Origin: Pomphorhynchus laevis
Lineage: Eukaryota; Acanthocephala; Palaeacanthocephala; Echinorhynchida; Pomphorhynchidae
Length of the DNA stretch: 64,000 nucleotides
Assembly: GCA_012934845.2 (NCBI GenBank)
Contig: WNNJ02001491.1
Coordinates: 89,125 to 153,124, forward strand
Reading direction: 5' to 3'
Positions within the stretch are counted from its first letter, which is position 1, and each line of letters opens with the position of its first letter. The notes below the pieces were generated by a model that was not told the DNA's origin, searched no databases, and saw only the letters and a list, made by a program, of their open reading frames with translations. The translations under genes were made by a program, and so were the position numbers. Of the stretch, positions 1-10,259 are shown piece by piece.

Positions 1-236
1 TGTCATTCCCAGTTCATCGTTGTTCGAACATTGTGTTGATAATTTGGCTGTATGTTTGTCGTTATATTGATTAGATGGAATCAATCGTTCTCGATTTGAA
101 CATTGGTGCGCACAACAATTAATGCATTGCTTACCATTTTGAACGCGCACACAGCCCTTACAAACAGCTGTTTGACTATTACAAGGGCAGCATCGCTTAT
201 TTGCAGACTGTTCTGTTATGGTGATTTGTTTTAATT
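1..236 (-). mobile_element. LINE-A type ORF1, 5' fragment
   Basis: On the minus strand this stretch encodes the N-terminus of the cysteine-rich ORF1 seen in full at 57685-58752. The two are near-identical at DNA level, including the cluster reading CCPCNGQ and CKGCVCV. The copy starts with the ORF1 ATG near 224 and runs off the left edge of the window. Similarity to the other copy stops about 8-12 bases upstream of the ATG in both, so that point probably marks the family's 5' end. What lies to the left is unknown. Confidence 0.75.
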
Positions 237-655
237 TGATATTATTATAAGTAATTAAAATCAAACACTTTTTAAGCGGTGATATCTATAATATTATTTT
301 AGATATTAAAATTATATATTTAAATATGTATTTTATTATATTTTAGTACAAATATTATAAATAAATATTATATATAATATTCAAACTGCATTGAATATTT
401 TATATAAATATATCTTAATTATTTTCCACTTTTTGTGTAAACCTTTGTGGTCATGTAAGCATGCGCTGGCACGCATTTTCCACGTTAAAATAATTTTTTT
501 TTGCAAAAGTTATAATGCTTTGAACAAAAACTTTAGTTTAACAATTTTTTATATATCTTTTTTAATTTAATAATTTAATGTTCTCCTGTACTTTAACTTA
601 CCCTGCCGTGTTTCTAATTTTCTTAAGCTTTTTTACAAGTTTTTCTTACTTTAAG
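237..655. other. AT-rich spacer, probably intron
   Basis: No gene or repeat is recognised. The sequence is very AT-rich. It ends in a pyrimidine-rich tract and an AG (654-655) that serves as acceptor for the MIPEP exon. A short reading at 580-607 resembles the residues upstream of HExxH in MIPEP, but it has a stop immediately before it and no acceptor. Confidence 0.4.
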
Positions 656-736
656 ATATGCTGGAAACGCTTTTCCACGAATTTGGACACGCACTTCATT
701 CGTGTTTATCAACGACAAAATATCAACATTTGTCAG
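656..736 (+). CDS. MIPEP: Mitochondrial intermediate peptidase, zinc-site exon
   Basis: MIPEP is an M3-family zinc metallopeptidase that removes an octapeptide from imported precursors in the mitochondrial matrix. This exon encodes MLETLFHEFGHALHS and ends in KYQHLS. HEFGH is the HExxH zinc motif in its usual M3 context. The acceptor AG is at 654-655 after a pyrimidine tract. The donor GT is at 737-738, leaving phase 1, and the split glycine codon is completed by the next exon at 1720. Upstream exons are not visible between here and the LINE fragment at the left edge, so the N-terminal half is outside the window or lost. Confidence 0.85.
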
Positions 737-1017
737 GTTTGTGATTCCAGTGTCTGTTAAATCGTTTTTGTAAATAATTATGTGTGTTTAATGTACTACT
801 TAATATTAGCTTGCACGAATTTAATTTCTTTATTTTAAAATGATAAAAATTATATTTTAGTAATTTTTATTCATAAATAAAAATTAATTTAGAATTGTTT
901 CTTTTTTATAATAATTAATCATTTTTTATAATAATTAATTATTAGTTTTTATTAATACAAATTTTATTTTGACTTGTGAATGATCAGAACAAAGATTTAA
1001 ATATTTTTTAATTTATC

Positions 1018-1052
1018 CACGATATTTCGGCTTACCGTCATCATCTTCATGA
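1018..1052 (-). other. Penelope-type TGAAGA...GAAA motif
   Basis: On the minus strand the order is TGAAGATGATGACGG, then TAAG, then CCGAAAT. This resembles the conserved terminal motif of Penelope-like elements, in which a CTGAWGA box and a GAAA box flank a short hairpin. It is probably the remnant of such an insertion in the MIPEP intron. No coding part of the element is recognisable nearby. Confidence 0.35.
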
Positions 1053-1499
1053 AAACCTGTATTAGTCAAAGATGAAAAAACTGTAGAACAATTGAAAAAT
1101 AGAGTTATAATAAATAATTTTGTTTACTTCAAGTAAGTATCTGATAACTTCTCACGTTTTTGTTGAGTTTTGGGCATCGAGCTTATATGTACATTGACTC
1201 AAAAATACCCAATTCTAACTTTTTGTTGCTATAGTTAGGAATTTAAATGCTCTAATATCATAACAAGTTAAAGTACATGTAAATTTCAGATTTAGTCAAT
1301 TTTTCGAGTTTCAATCCTGTTCTGCAATTATGTTTCTCATACTATGGAATGTGATCCCAATGCAGATGTTCTATCAGAACGAGGAAAGTGTACCAAAACC
1401 TGTAAGGTTTTATTTTCCTTGGTTACCTTAATATTCAATAATTTCCCGTTTAAAAGACAAGCTCCCATTCTTGCAGAGTACAATAGTTTACGAATTCAA

Positions 1500-1685
1500 A
1501 TATTCTTCGTCCTGTGAGAGTACTTACATTAGAGGCGCATTCCGTTGATGGCAAAAAGACTAAATATTTTTAGATGTTATATTAATGTGTCATCATTTTT
1601 ATAATGTTCTTCGTTCTGTGAGAGTACTTGCATTAGATGCACATTTCGTTGATGTCAAGAAGATTAAATATTTTTAAATGTTATC
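1500..1685. repeat. 78-bp direct duplication in MIPEP intron
   Basis: Two copies of a block of about 78 bp, starting TTCTTCGT and ending at ATGTTAT, lie at about 1503-1580 and 1606-1684. They differ at roughly ten positions. Function is unknown; it looks like an ordinary local duplication. Confidence 0.7.
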
Positions 1686-1719
1686 GTTTTTATAAATACT
1701 AAATTGTTTCTCTGAAAAG

Positions 1720-1895
1720 GTACAAGATGCTGTACAGACCTTGCCGAAATACCGTCACAACTTTTCGAAAATTTAACAAAGGACAAATATGTTCTTCACG
1801 AAATCGGCAGGCATTACCGCAAAGGAGAAAGATTACCGACAGACCATGTTTTCGATATAGCAAATCCGTTTCAAAGTATCGAATTAGCTGAACAG
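1720..1895 (+). CDS. MIPEP: Mitochondrial intermediate peptidase, internal exon
   Basis: This exon encodes G-TRCCTDLAEIPSQLFEN and continues through GRHYRKGERLPTDHVFDIA to ELAEQ. It follows the M3/MIPEP pattern GTRCxTDxAExPS. The glutamate of LAE, about 25 residues after HEFGH, is the expected third zinc ligand, so the metal site looks complete. The exon is 176 nt, two bases plus 58 codons. It joins the previous exon in phase 1 and the next in phase 0 (donor GT at 1896). The intron before it is 983 bp and holds a 78-bp duplicated block. The intron after it is 3041 bp and holds several repeats. Confidence 0.88.
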
Positions 1896-3074
1896 GTTCG
1901 CTTATTTATATTTGTGCAAAATAATATAATATATTATTTATAATATAAAATGTTAGATTATATGCAAATATTATTAATGAAAATTATTACATTGAAAATA
2001 TCCATTTATTTCTTACAGTTTTATAAATTTATAGAAACGGATAAGTTTGTGATTTTTAAAATATAATAGCAGAAGCTGTAGAAATATAGTGTGAATTCTT
2101 AGAAGAAAATTTTTTACTTATTCATTCTTTAATATAAATTTATAGAATATTCTCTAAAGAATTTTAGAGAATTTTGACCTCAGATTTTTGTAAGCCTGCA
2201 GTCATTCAAAACACTTTTAAATGATTTCGTTTGCAGTCATTTACTTCATGCATATCAATGTTCCTATCCTTAGAACGATAGATTAGTCTACTCAACTAGG
2301 GAATATGTTGCGTTGAGCATCAAGGCTAATACATGCATTAACTCGATATAAGGATATACTAAGAGCTCTGAATATGTGTTATGTGCGCGATCTTTACAAT
2401 TTGCGAGATATGTGTTTGAAATGGGAGATTTGTTACCAAGAACATCACGTTTTGCATCGATTTCTTACTATTCGGTCCACTTTGCGGACTTATTTCCTTT
2501 GTCTGTCGTTGCCGAGTTGTACGGTTTAAACCAATTCAATTTGGAAAGAGACTTGTAAATTCATTAAATTGTTTGAGCGAACATACTGTCAGTGTATTCA
2601 AACAACGTTTTTTTAATTGGGTTATTTATTACTTTTTAAATATGATGTGCAACTTATAACTATGATCGTTATGTTGTCGAAATTAATTATAAAATATCCT
2701 GTGCAAATGGCTTAACAACCGGCTTTTAAGTTGCAATTTAAATAGAAAAAGTAAAATTGTATTTTTCTAGGAAGCGATAACAGGATCTATCGAATAAAAC
2801 AATTTGGGAATAAAACTATTTTTTTCGTTCCTATAAATTTATAAAAGGAAATTACTTTGCGACCACATTACAGTGTGATCAAAAAGTTTTATGTTAAGTA
2901 TCCGTGGCCATTCAAGTTAGATTTAGAATAATGTAACTGACAGAAACACACCTCTCTGAAATTTCTCTAATTATTGGTTTTTGATGTGCTCGCGTCTTTC
3001 GGTTGATTTATTTGGTTCGGAATTTTTTGCAATCTCATTGTCTAGTTCCTTAGACTATAGAAACTAAACTATTG

Positions 3075-3195
3075 TTCTTTTTGGAAAAAGTGGACGTTTC
3101 CCAGTGCCCTGGAAGAATATGCAAAATGTTTAATGATAATAACGACTAAATAGGTGCTTTTTGGAAAAAGTGGACGTTTCCCAGTGCCAAAAAAG
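3075..3195. repeat. Duplicated 32-bp motif
   Basis: The block from TTTTTGGAAAAAGTGG to CCCAGTGCC occurs at about 3079-3111 and again at about 3160-3188. Both copies are followed by related AGAATA-type sequence. The family is not recognised. Confidence 0.6.
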
Positions 3196-3674
3196 AATAG
3201 GCGAAATGCTTGGTGATGATCATAAATGGCCAAAAAGGACGAGGTCGAGAATTGTCTTTTATTATAAAAACGTAATTAGCTTTTACCACTAACTGAATAA
3301 CTGAAAATAATAATAACTGAAAATAATAAAATCATGAGTCAAAATTAAAAGTTAGTGCAATGCTTTTGATAACTTTTATTTTGATAAGCATTGAATCTCA
3401 AATAGTGAAATTTAAAAGTTATATTTTATATTTTAATATAAAGGTATCGCTGTTTAAAAAAGAAAAATCTCGAAATCACTTTAAATTTAAAAAGTTTAAA
3501 ACTTTTCGCTTTCAAGACCTAATTTATTCATGTATATAAGGATTTCATCGTATGAAAGGTGTGGCATTGCATAAATGGCATTTATTGTAACATTTACACT
3601 GCAAACATTTAGTTTATAAATTCTTGTTGTTGCACAATATTTTCCTCACATGTATTGTTTCTATTCTTGATACA

Positions 3675-4745
3675 GCAAGACGCTACTAATCAATCTGGGT
3701 GGGTCTCATCAGACCCACCCAGATTACAATCCACATTATATCCACCCAGATTAGAATCTGGGTGGATATACATTGTTGTATATTACTTTCAGTAGGGGAT
3801 CGTATTCTAACGATCTATTAGAAACCTACCTAGTTGTGTGATCCGCTAGCCGGATCACTGTTTTTCATGCTGCCACTTGCAATGAATGTTTTTAATTTAA
3901 CTTGAATGCATCTGTGAGCTGAAATTCTTCGGGTTGTGGCAAAATATTATCCTCACAGGTATTGTTCCTATTCTTGATACAGCAGGACGCTATTAATCAG
4001 TCTGGGTGGGTCTCATCAGCTGCTGACCCAGACTTACATTTCACGTTTCGACCCTTATTATCTGCTTTCTCCGTACACTGATGCTGATCGGATTTGAACT
4101 CAGGACGTCTGTATTGCGATACAACCTTACATCCACTATGCTGGCTGATCCAGTTGGTTAAATATGCATTTCTGAATATTGCTTTTGGTAGGGGATCGTA
4201 TTCTTACGATCTATTAGAAACTTACCTTAGGTGTGTGATCCGCTAGCCGGATTGCGGCTCGTGGAAGTATGAAAAACAATTATCCGGCTTGCTGTGCTTC
4301 AAAGAGATCGTTAGAATACGATCCTCTACCAAAAGTAATATACATAAATGTATATCTACACCACTGGAGCAGCCAGCCTAGTGGATAACAGTTATCCGCT
4401 GGCCGGATCACTTGTTTTCATGCTGCCACTTGCAATGAATGCTTTTTAATTTAACTTGAATGCATCTGTGAGCTGAAATTCTTCTGGTTGTGGCACAATA
4501 TTATCCTCACAGGTATTGTTCCTATTCTTGAATCAGCAGGACGCTAATAATCAGCCTTGTGAGTATCATCAGCTACTGACCCATACCCACATCTCAAGTT
4601 TCGACTCATAGTATCTGCTTTCTCCGTACATTTCACGTCGAGACCTACCCAGTTTGATTAGTAGCGTCCTGTAACATCAAGAATAAGAACAATACCTGTG
4701 AGAATAATGACGTGCCACAACCAGAAGAATTTCAGCTTACAGATG
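3675..4745. repeat. Composite repeat cluster with inverted CTGGGTGGGT blocks
   Basis: Several related modules alternate in orientation: the block CAGGACGCTA..AATC with CTGGGTGGGT (about 3680, 3980 and 4535, inverted at about 4640-4690), GGGGATCGTATTC..ACGATC (about 3796 and 4193, inverted at about 4308), and GATCCGCTAGCCGGAT (about 3840, 4228 and 4397). Short palindromes such as CTGGGTGGGT..ACCCACCCAG occur at 3700-3760. The whole cluster is a nested pile of a non-autonomous element inside the large MIPEP intron. It contains the tRNA-like segment listed separately. Confidence 0.65.
4083..4155 (-). repeat. tRNA-derived SINE head (candidate)
   Basis: Read on the minus strand this is GCCAGCATAGTGGATGTAAG, a region with a GTAT/ATAC hairpin, then GAGTTCAAATCC. 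The last element fits a polymerase III B box (GWTCRANNC) and the first is an imperfect A box, at tRNA-like spacing. A related head, AGCCAGCCTAGTGGATAA, lies at about 4366 on the plus strand, so this is a repeated unit and not a lone tRNA gene. I infer a tRNA-derived SINE. Confidence 0.4.
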
Positions 4746-4936
4746 CAATCAATTTAAACTAATCTAAACATTAATCAGTAAAACTTTCAACGAACATGTA
4801 ATTTGATGAATTTATAATTAAAATGGTAATACTGAAAGTTCAAAGTTTATTAAAAATGTTATATTTTATTAAAATATATTTTGTTTACAACAAAATATAT
4901 TTAGATTTAGATTTTCATTTATATTTTATTATTTAG

Positions 4937-5329
4937 ATTTTCATTGCTAGTTGTGATTTGTTATTCCACATGAATGAGCGTTTAATTTCCGATCGGACAC
5001 TCCGAGAAGCCAGTATTGAACAATTATACAATCAATGTGTCCAGGTGGAAGCTAAATCCGCTAGTAAGCTATATCTTCGATTTCAGCATCTTGTCGACTA
5101 TGGATCAAAATACCATTGTTATATCGTGTCTAAATCTATTGCTAACATATTGGCGAAGGCGATGTGTTCAGATAATGTTAATCCGTTAAATTATTCAACA
5201 TCAACCAAAATTAAATATTCCGTGTTGGAAAGAGGAGGTGAAATTACCTGTCAGGATTTACTGAATTTATTTCCCGACATTATAAACATTGAATCCATGA
5301 TGGATGCATTGATTGATCCTATTTTATAA
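4937..5329 (+). CDS. MIPEP: Mitochondrial intermediate peptidase, terminal exon
   Basis: The acceptor AG at 4935-4936 follows an AT/pyrimidine tract, and the exon opens in phase 0 to a TAA stop (131 codons including stop). It encodes the MIPEP C-terminus: a helical stretch, then YLRFQHLVDYGSKYHCY and SKSIANILAKAM, then an ERGGE segment and the closing FPDIINIESMMDALIDPIL. The human protein has LRFSHLVGYGARYYSY and HGGGRE at the same positions. That arrangement separates it from thimet oligopeptidase, whose end is different. No frame damage is visible, so this looks like a working gene end. The first in-frame ATG lies inside the exon and is not a start. Confidence 0.88.
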   Translation: MFIASCDLLFHMNERLISDRTLREASIEQLYNQCVQVEAKSASKLYLRFQHLVDYGSKYHCYIVSKSIANILAKAMCSDNVNPLNYSTSTKIKYSVLERGGEITCQDLLNLFPDIINIESMMDALIDPIL

Positions 5330-5995
5330 TTTATTAAAATGTTATTGTAACTATTTGTGTTGTTTTTCACAACACATTTAAATTTGATTTTTCAATTAAA
5401 TTTCTCTAATTTTTCATATTGTACGGCCAAAATTCAATTTTATCTAAATTTGTATTACGGCTAAAATTTACGCCTTACTAATTCTTGTTTAGCAATTTCA
5501 AAATCTAATTATTTATTCATTTTTGTTTTTATTTTGTAACATTTTTTATTTTTATGTAAAAATGTTTGTTTTATTTGAAGACCAATTGATTTTAATTTAA
5601 TTTTTAATTTAAAATCTTGCTGTTTATCTGATTAAAACTATCAATGTACATTTGTAAATTAGTAAATTTTCTTGTTACTCTTTCATTATCTTCACAGGTT
5701 TGTACTACTGAATTTTTAAGATTATTTTTCGTAAAATCATTAAAAATCTTTTTGTTAATTAGATTTTATAGATTTTATTTTGATACATTTTTTAAATATT
5801 TAGATTTTAACAATTTATTTTTATAAAATTAATATTTTATTGCAGTTTAGTATTTTATTAAATCAATATGTCAACATAGGAGTAAATTAATAATTTAATT
5901 TACAATTAATTAATAATTATTAAATTAATGAATCAACTAATGATTATATAATCTACGATTAAAGAGCACAGAATAAAGAGCAGAGAGGAATTATT
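5330..5995. other. AT-rich 3' flank of MIPEP
   Basis: No gene is seen. The stretch is strongly AT-rich with scattered AATAAA-like words that could serve as polyadenylation signals, but none can be singled out. Confidence 0.4.
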
Positions 5996-5999
5996 TTAG

Positions 6000-6180
6000 A
6001 ATTTTATTTAAAAATAAATTGTCATTGCCGCAAATTTTCAGTAACAAACTGTTACCATCTTCAGGCTTCAAGTGAAATCATAATTTTGCTTTGTATAACA
6101 ATATCAACAGCAGTGCAGTGATGCTCCTTTGTTCTACAATTACATGATTTCACTGTGTGAGCTTAAGGGTATGAAAGCAA
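6000..6180 (-). mobile_element. Penelope-like element terminal remnant
   Basis: On the minus strand the stretch at 6034-6066 reads CCTGAAGATGGTAAC, a short loop, then GTTACTGAAAAT. The inverted GGTAAC/GTTAC pair sits between a CTGAAGA box and a GAAA box, as in the terminal regions of Penelope-like elements. No RT or endonuclease coding is left. Confidence 0.4.
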
Positions 6181-6239
6181 AAATAAAACATGCGAATAAA
6201 ACAAATGAATACAAAACAAAATAAAACTATTATTCAAAT

Positions 6240-6855
6240 AAAATAAACTGAACGAACTGAACGAACAGACTGAACGAACGAACTGAACGAACGGCTGAAC
6301 GAACGGACTGAACTAACGGGGAGAACGAACGAATTGAATGAACTGACTGAGCGAATGGATTGAACGAACGAATTGAACTAATAGACTGAATGAACAGACT
6401 GAACTAACATACTAAACTAACGAACTGAACGAACAGACTGAACGAACAGACTGTACGAACGGATTGAACAAACGGACTGAACGAACAGATTGAACTAACA
6501 GACAGAACGAACATACGGAAAGAACGGATTGAATGAACTGACTGAGCGAACGGATTGAACTAATAGACTGAACGAACAGACTGAACCAACATACTAAACT
6601 AACGGACTGAACGGTAGCTTATAATTCATCTTATATTTTTTTATTAATAAAACCTATTAATATTATTAGTAGTCAAATAGAGTAACAAAAATACTCAAAT
6701 AAATTATACCAAAATTAAATTATTCAAATTTAAAATATTCCTCTGTTCTCTTTACAGAATAAACTGAACGAACGGACTAAACGAACGAACTGCACGAGCG
6801 GACTGAACGAACAGAGTAAACTAACTGACTGAACGAACAGACTGAATTGCTTACC
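6240..6855. repeat. Degenerate minisatellite, unit near GAACGAACRGACT
   Basis: Imperfect tandem units of about 8-16 bp built from GAACGAAC and GACTGAAC fill 6246-6615 and resume at 6762-6850. An AT-rich insertion (about 6616-6761) interrupts the array. Reading frames across it (Leu/Val/Ser-rich on the minus strand) come from the repeat. Confidence 0.8.
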
Positions 6856-6949
6856 CGTTAAACTTTTAAAAGTGCATATTTGTATTTTATAATAGCTAAC
6901 GATTTTAAACATAACCTAGTATCTGTATCTGCACAGGTATGGATTATTT

Positions 6950-7055
6950 TGCATTTATTTATTTCCAGCATATGTAAAATTTCACGCATATGTAAAATTT
7001 CACGTGCAGGCAATAACATGCCTGCACTCATTTTTATAAGTGCAGGCATGCTCAA
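6950..7055. repeat. Overlapping GTGCAGGCA inverted repeats
   Basis: GTGCAGGCA occurs at about 7001 and 7041 in direct orientation, with TGCCTGCAC between them at about 7019. The middle copy can pair with either neighbour, giving two mutually exclusive hairpins. A directly repeated CGCATATGTAAAATTTCACG-like motif precedes them. Function unknown. Confidence 0.5.
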
Positions 7056-7855
7056 TAAAATTATATAAAATTTTAAAATTTTATTTGAATATAGAATAAA
7101 ATTCTAAAAAATCCTCTTCGCTCTTTATTATTGGTAATCGGAATGAGAGTGTAATCAAAAATATTTTTATATAGTTTAGATTTATTTTATACGATATATA
7201 ATTTTTTTGATATTTTAATTTTTATTGTATTTATGTATGTAAGACATACATTTACGTATGCATGTCTTCAAGTTTGTACTTTATAAATATCAGCAATTCC
7301 CTATAATTGTGTTCTAATAACTTTTTTGACTATTCATTTTCAAAACTTATATAAACGGCACAACAAAGTTCAATTAAATGGCACTTTCCATTTTCTGATT
7401 CTAATATCTCAATTTAGAATCAAAATATCGGAAAAATTCAAAGGTTTTGGTTCCTTTAAATTTACAAAAACGGTATTATTGCCATCGTTAATTTAATTAA
7501 ATCCGAATATTTAGTTAACATTTTGTAAAACAAAATTACAAATCGATTTTAAATGTTAACAAATATATACAATAAACTAGCAAATTCGGTTGGACTATAC
7601 AACTTCATTAGATATTATCTTCTCATAAACAGGAATAATTTAATCTAATGTTAGTCATTAAGATTAAATTAAATCATTAAATGATTTTATTTTTATTATG
7701 GCATGTCCAAATTTAATTGAATTTTTTAATTTGGAAATTTTTATAAGTGTAATTTTTATTACATTTTTTAAAATCATTGTTAGTCGTTAAAATATTTATT
7801 AAAATCTAAGTTAACTTAGATTCAGTGAATAATAAATGTTAAACGAAAAAATTAA
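7056..7855. other. AT-rich intergenic DNA
   Basis: Nothing is recognised in this stretch. It is low-complexity A/T-rich sequence without sustained open frames of credible composition. Confidence 0.4.
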
Positions 7856-8042
7856 AGCTCAAATTCTTCAGTTGCTTCTTTGAAACATTCCGCATTGCCC
7901 CGCTGTATGGCATTGCTAAAGCGCTTCATCATCCATGTGGGTGGGGGAACGTTGTCCTCCTTGTATCGAGGTAGCTTTGCACCAGTTCCAGAAACTTTAT
8001 TGTGGATGGACCGAAGACTCCCAGGGTTTCGACTGTGATAGG
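7856..8042 (-). mobile_element. Non-LTR retrotransposon 3'-end fragment (VETLG motif)
   Basis: The minus strand reads TPITVETLGVFGPSTIKFLE, then after a frameshift PPPTWMMKRFSNAIQRGNAE. The paired motifs 'VETLG...G' and 'FLxxRxSxAIQRGNA' are typical of the last part of ORF2 in a widespread group of animal non-LTR elements, as I know them. Only about 60 codons survive, in two frames, in otherwise AT-rich DNA, so this is a dead scrap. Confidence 0.55.
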
Positions 8043-8699
8043 AGTAAATTCGTATTGAATTATTTAATTTAGAAATTTTAATTTGTTATTATATTTAAAT
8101 GTAATTTTTATTTGAATTTTTTAAAATCGTTATTAGTAAATACAACTACATTTTCTAATGATTATCTGAATTTGAAAATAAGCAAGTACAAGATATAAAT
8201 ATTTCACTTTAAGCATCAAATAGCGATTTAATCATGACGCTAGTACTAAAAATGGTCGATAACTGTCAACTGACAAATCAAAAGATGTCAATCACGAATT
8301 ATAACTGCGAAACAAAAAATATTAAATCGATTTGTCTCTTTTGAATCATTCAGTTGATCGTAATACATTTGGTTTAGCCAAATAATTCGATAAAAGATTA
8401 TTCAACAATTTTTTTAGATCATTACAATTTTAGATATTTAGATAGCAATGTTATTCGAATCAAATCGATGTTTGATTATTTCAAATACGAATCTACTTAT
8501 GGGTTCGATTATAAGAATATAAAGATGTTATCAAATATGACATGATCACTTAGATTATCGTGTCACTTTGGCATACCTTAGGCATTGTTTCTCGACGAAA
8601 CAAGTATCTAAAATTGACTTATTTTATTTAAAAAAATTAATTAAAATTATTAATTTCTTCTATGTTTACTATAGTATTTATAGTAATAAAAATGTATGC

Positions 8700-8810
8700 G
8701 CTCGATAAGAGTGCTTTACTTCTTAGCTCCTGATGAATGAATTATTCGAGATGAATACTCTTACCAGTGTTAATTCCTAGACTAGAAAGGAGCTGCACTT
8801 CAATCCAGTT
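8700..8810. other. Interlocked inverted repeats (TAAGAGT and AGCTCC)
   Basis: TAAGAGT (about 8706) can pair with ACTCTTA (about 8757), and AGCTCC (about 8726) with GGAGCT (about 8789), so the two stems interlock as a pseudoknot. A CTGATGA box follows the first AGCTCC. The stems are short and I saw no second copy, so chance is possible. Confidence 0.25.
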
Positions 8811-8899
8811 GTTTTTATAATGTTTACTATAGTATTTATAGTATTATTATTTATAATTAATATTTAAAATTAATATTTAAATTATTTTGAATTTCGTTT

Positions 8900-9375
8900 T
8901 AGATAATAAACGTTTTGATTCCGCATACCATTTTAAATAATATCTTACCGTTTTACTCTAACTTATCCAGAAAGCCTTATTTTTAATAAAACCAATATTA
9001 ATGATAAAGAAGGTGTAAATCTAGATATGAACATTAAATTAAAAATTTAAACTACTTTTAATTTATATATTAAAGATGACATATTTAAATTTACAAAAAA
9101 CATATTTTTGCATGAGCATTCATGCATACCATATAATATAAAATATAATACATTAAATAATGAAATTTTAAGAATTGCAACAATATGTAATGATATTGGC
9201 TTTCTTCAAAATCATTTAAATAATTTAATAAATGCATATTTTAAACTAGGTTACTATAAAAATAACATCAAGCAGAAAATAGTAAAATATATAAATCAAC
9301 ACAATAATATTAAAAATAAATTTAAAATCATTAGCGGAAAATTTTTATGGATGGATAGTAAATAATATCGCCTAT
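8900..9375 (+). mobile_element. Naiad-like Penelope element, RT C-terminal fragment 1
   Basis: This is decayed reverse transcriptase coding. A YPESLIFNKTN-like segment (about 8963) is followed by the open piece 9108-9365, reading HEHSCIPYNIKYNTLNNEI and ending in KFLWMDSK plus a stop. It is nearly identical to 9841-10098, so the two are partial tandem copies. The upstream RT core is missing. Partial tandem copies of this sort are common for Penelope-like elements. Confidence 0.7.
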
Positions 9376-9384
9376 CTAACAAAA

Positions 9385-10130
9385 ATTAAACTATTAAGTA
9401 AGTATAAATATATGGATAAAATTGAATTAATATAATCCGTAAGTATTTTAATAAATCAAAATTATTAAAAGTAGGGACATCTATATTTAGACAAGTAAAA
9501 GGTGTTCCAATGGGTGGTAATAGTAGCCCAATTATAGCTGACTTGTTTTTAAGCTTTATAGAATATGAATTTGTTCATAACTGTGTAAAAACTAAATCTA
9601 AACAATATAAATATATGAAATATATGTTTCGATACATTGATGATATATGTGTATTTAATTCTAATAATTTTTATTCAATTAGTGAGCACATTTATCCAGA
9701 AAGCCTTATTCTTAATAAAACCAATATTAATGATAAAGAAGGTGTATATCTAGATATGAACATTAAAAAAACATTAACAAAAACTGCTATTAATTTATAT
9801 CGTTAAAGATGACATATTTAAATTTACAAGAAACATATTTTTGCATGAGCATTCATGCATACCATATAATATAAAATATAATACATTAAATAATGAAATT
9901 TTAAGAATTGCAACAATATGTAATGATATTGGCTTTCTTCAAAATCATTTAAATAATTTAATAGATACATATTTTAAACTAGGTTACCATAAAAATAACA
10001 TCAAACAGAAAATAGTAAAATATATAAATCAACACAATAATATTAAGAATAAATTAAAACTCTTAAGTGCCAAATTTTTATGGATGGATAATAAATAATA
10101 TACTTTGCATTAGAATAAGATACTAGATAG
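9385..10130 (+). mobile_element. Naiad-like Penelope element, RT fragment 2
   Basis: The fragment contains the RT palm. VKGVPMGGNSSPIIADLF (from about 9498) is the 'GxPMG...P..AD' segment and FRYIDDICVF (about 9628) is the catalytic motif with both aspartates. It continues through IYPESLILNKTN and a YLDMNI segment. After a frameshift near 9805 it goes on to the HEHSC..KFLWMD end at 10098. This sequence style (YIDD box, IYPxxLxLxKTN, YLD) is that of Naiad-type Penelope-like elements as I know them. The N-terminal part is absent. It is a 5'-truncated dead copy. Confidence 0.7.
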
Positions 10131-10162
10131 TTTTATCAGAGGAAATACATCATTAGCATGTA

Positions 10163-10252
10163 TTTGGCCCCGCTGCTATGTTGGGTAGAGGAGTTAGGGG
10201 CCGAAACCTGATAGCATAGCAGTTCCTCCTGATGACCTCTTATTCTTATTCT
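10163..10252 (+). other. Conserved 3' interlocked-stem region of Naiad-like element
   Basis: GGCCCC (about 10168) can pair with GGGGCC (about 10196). CTGCTATG (about 10175), lying inside that loop, can pair with CATAGCAG (about 10215) beyond it, giving a pseudoknot. GAGGA (about 10189) could also pair with TCCTC. The boxes GAAAC and CTGATGA sit at the 3' side. The region follows the RT stop by about 70 nt and recurs at 25745-25830 and, decayed, at 37800-37950. Confidence 0.5.
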
Positions 10253-10259
10253 GATACAA

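Noticed and set aside
580-607. Possible upstream MIPEP exon reading VLLYFNLPC
   Set aside because: It resembles the family motif before HExxH, but a stop codon precedes it at once with no acceptor AG, and about 12 expected residues would be missing. Likely chance.
4083-4155. Functional tRNA gene
   Set aside because: A and B boxes are imperfect, the acceptor stem does not close, and a second head lies nearby, so a SINE is more likely.
10163-10252. Standard hammerhead ribozyme
   Set aside because: GAAAC precedes CTGATGA and no arrangement gives all three stems with the right spacing, so only an interlocked-stem structure is claimed.
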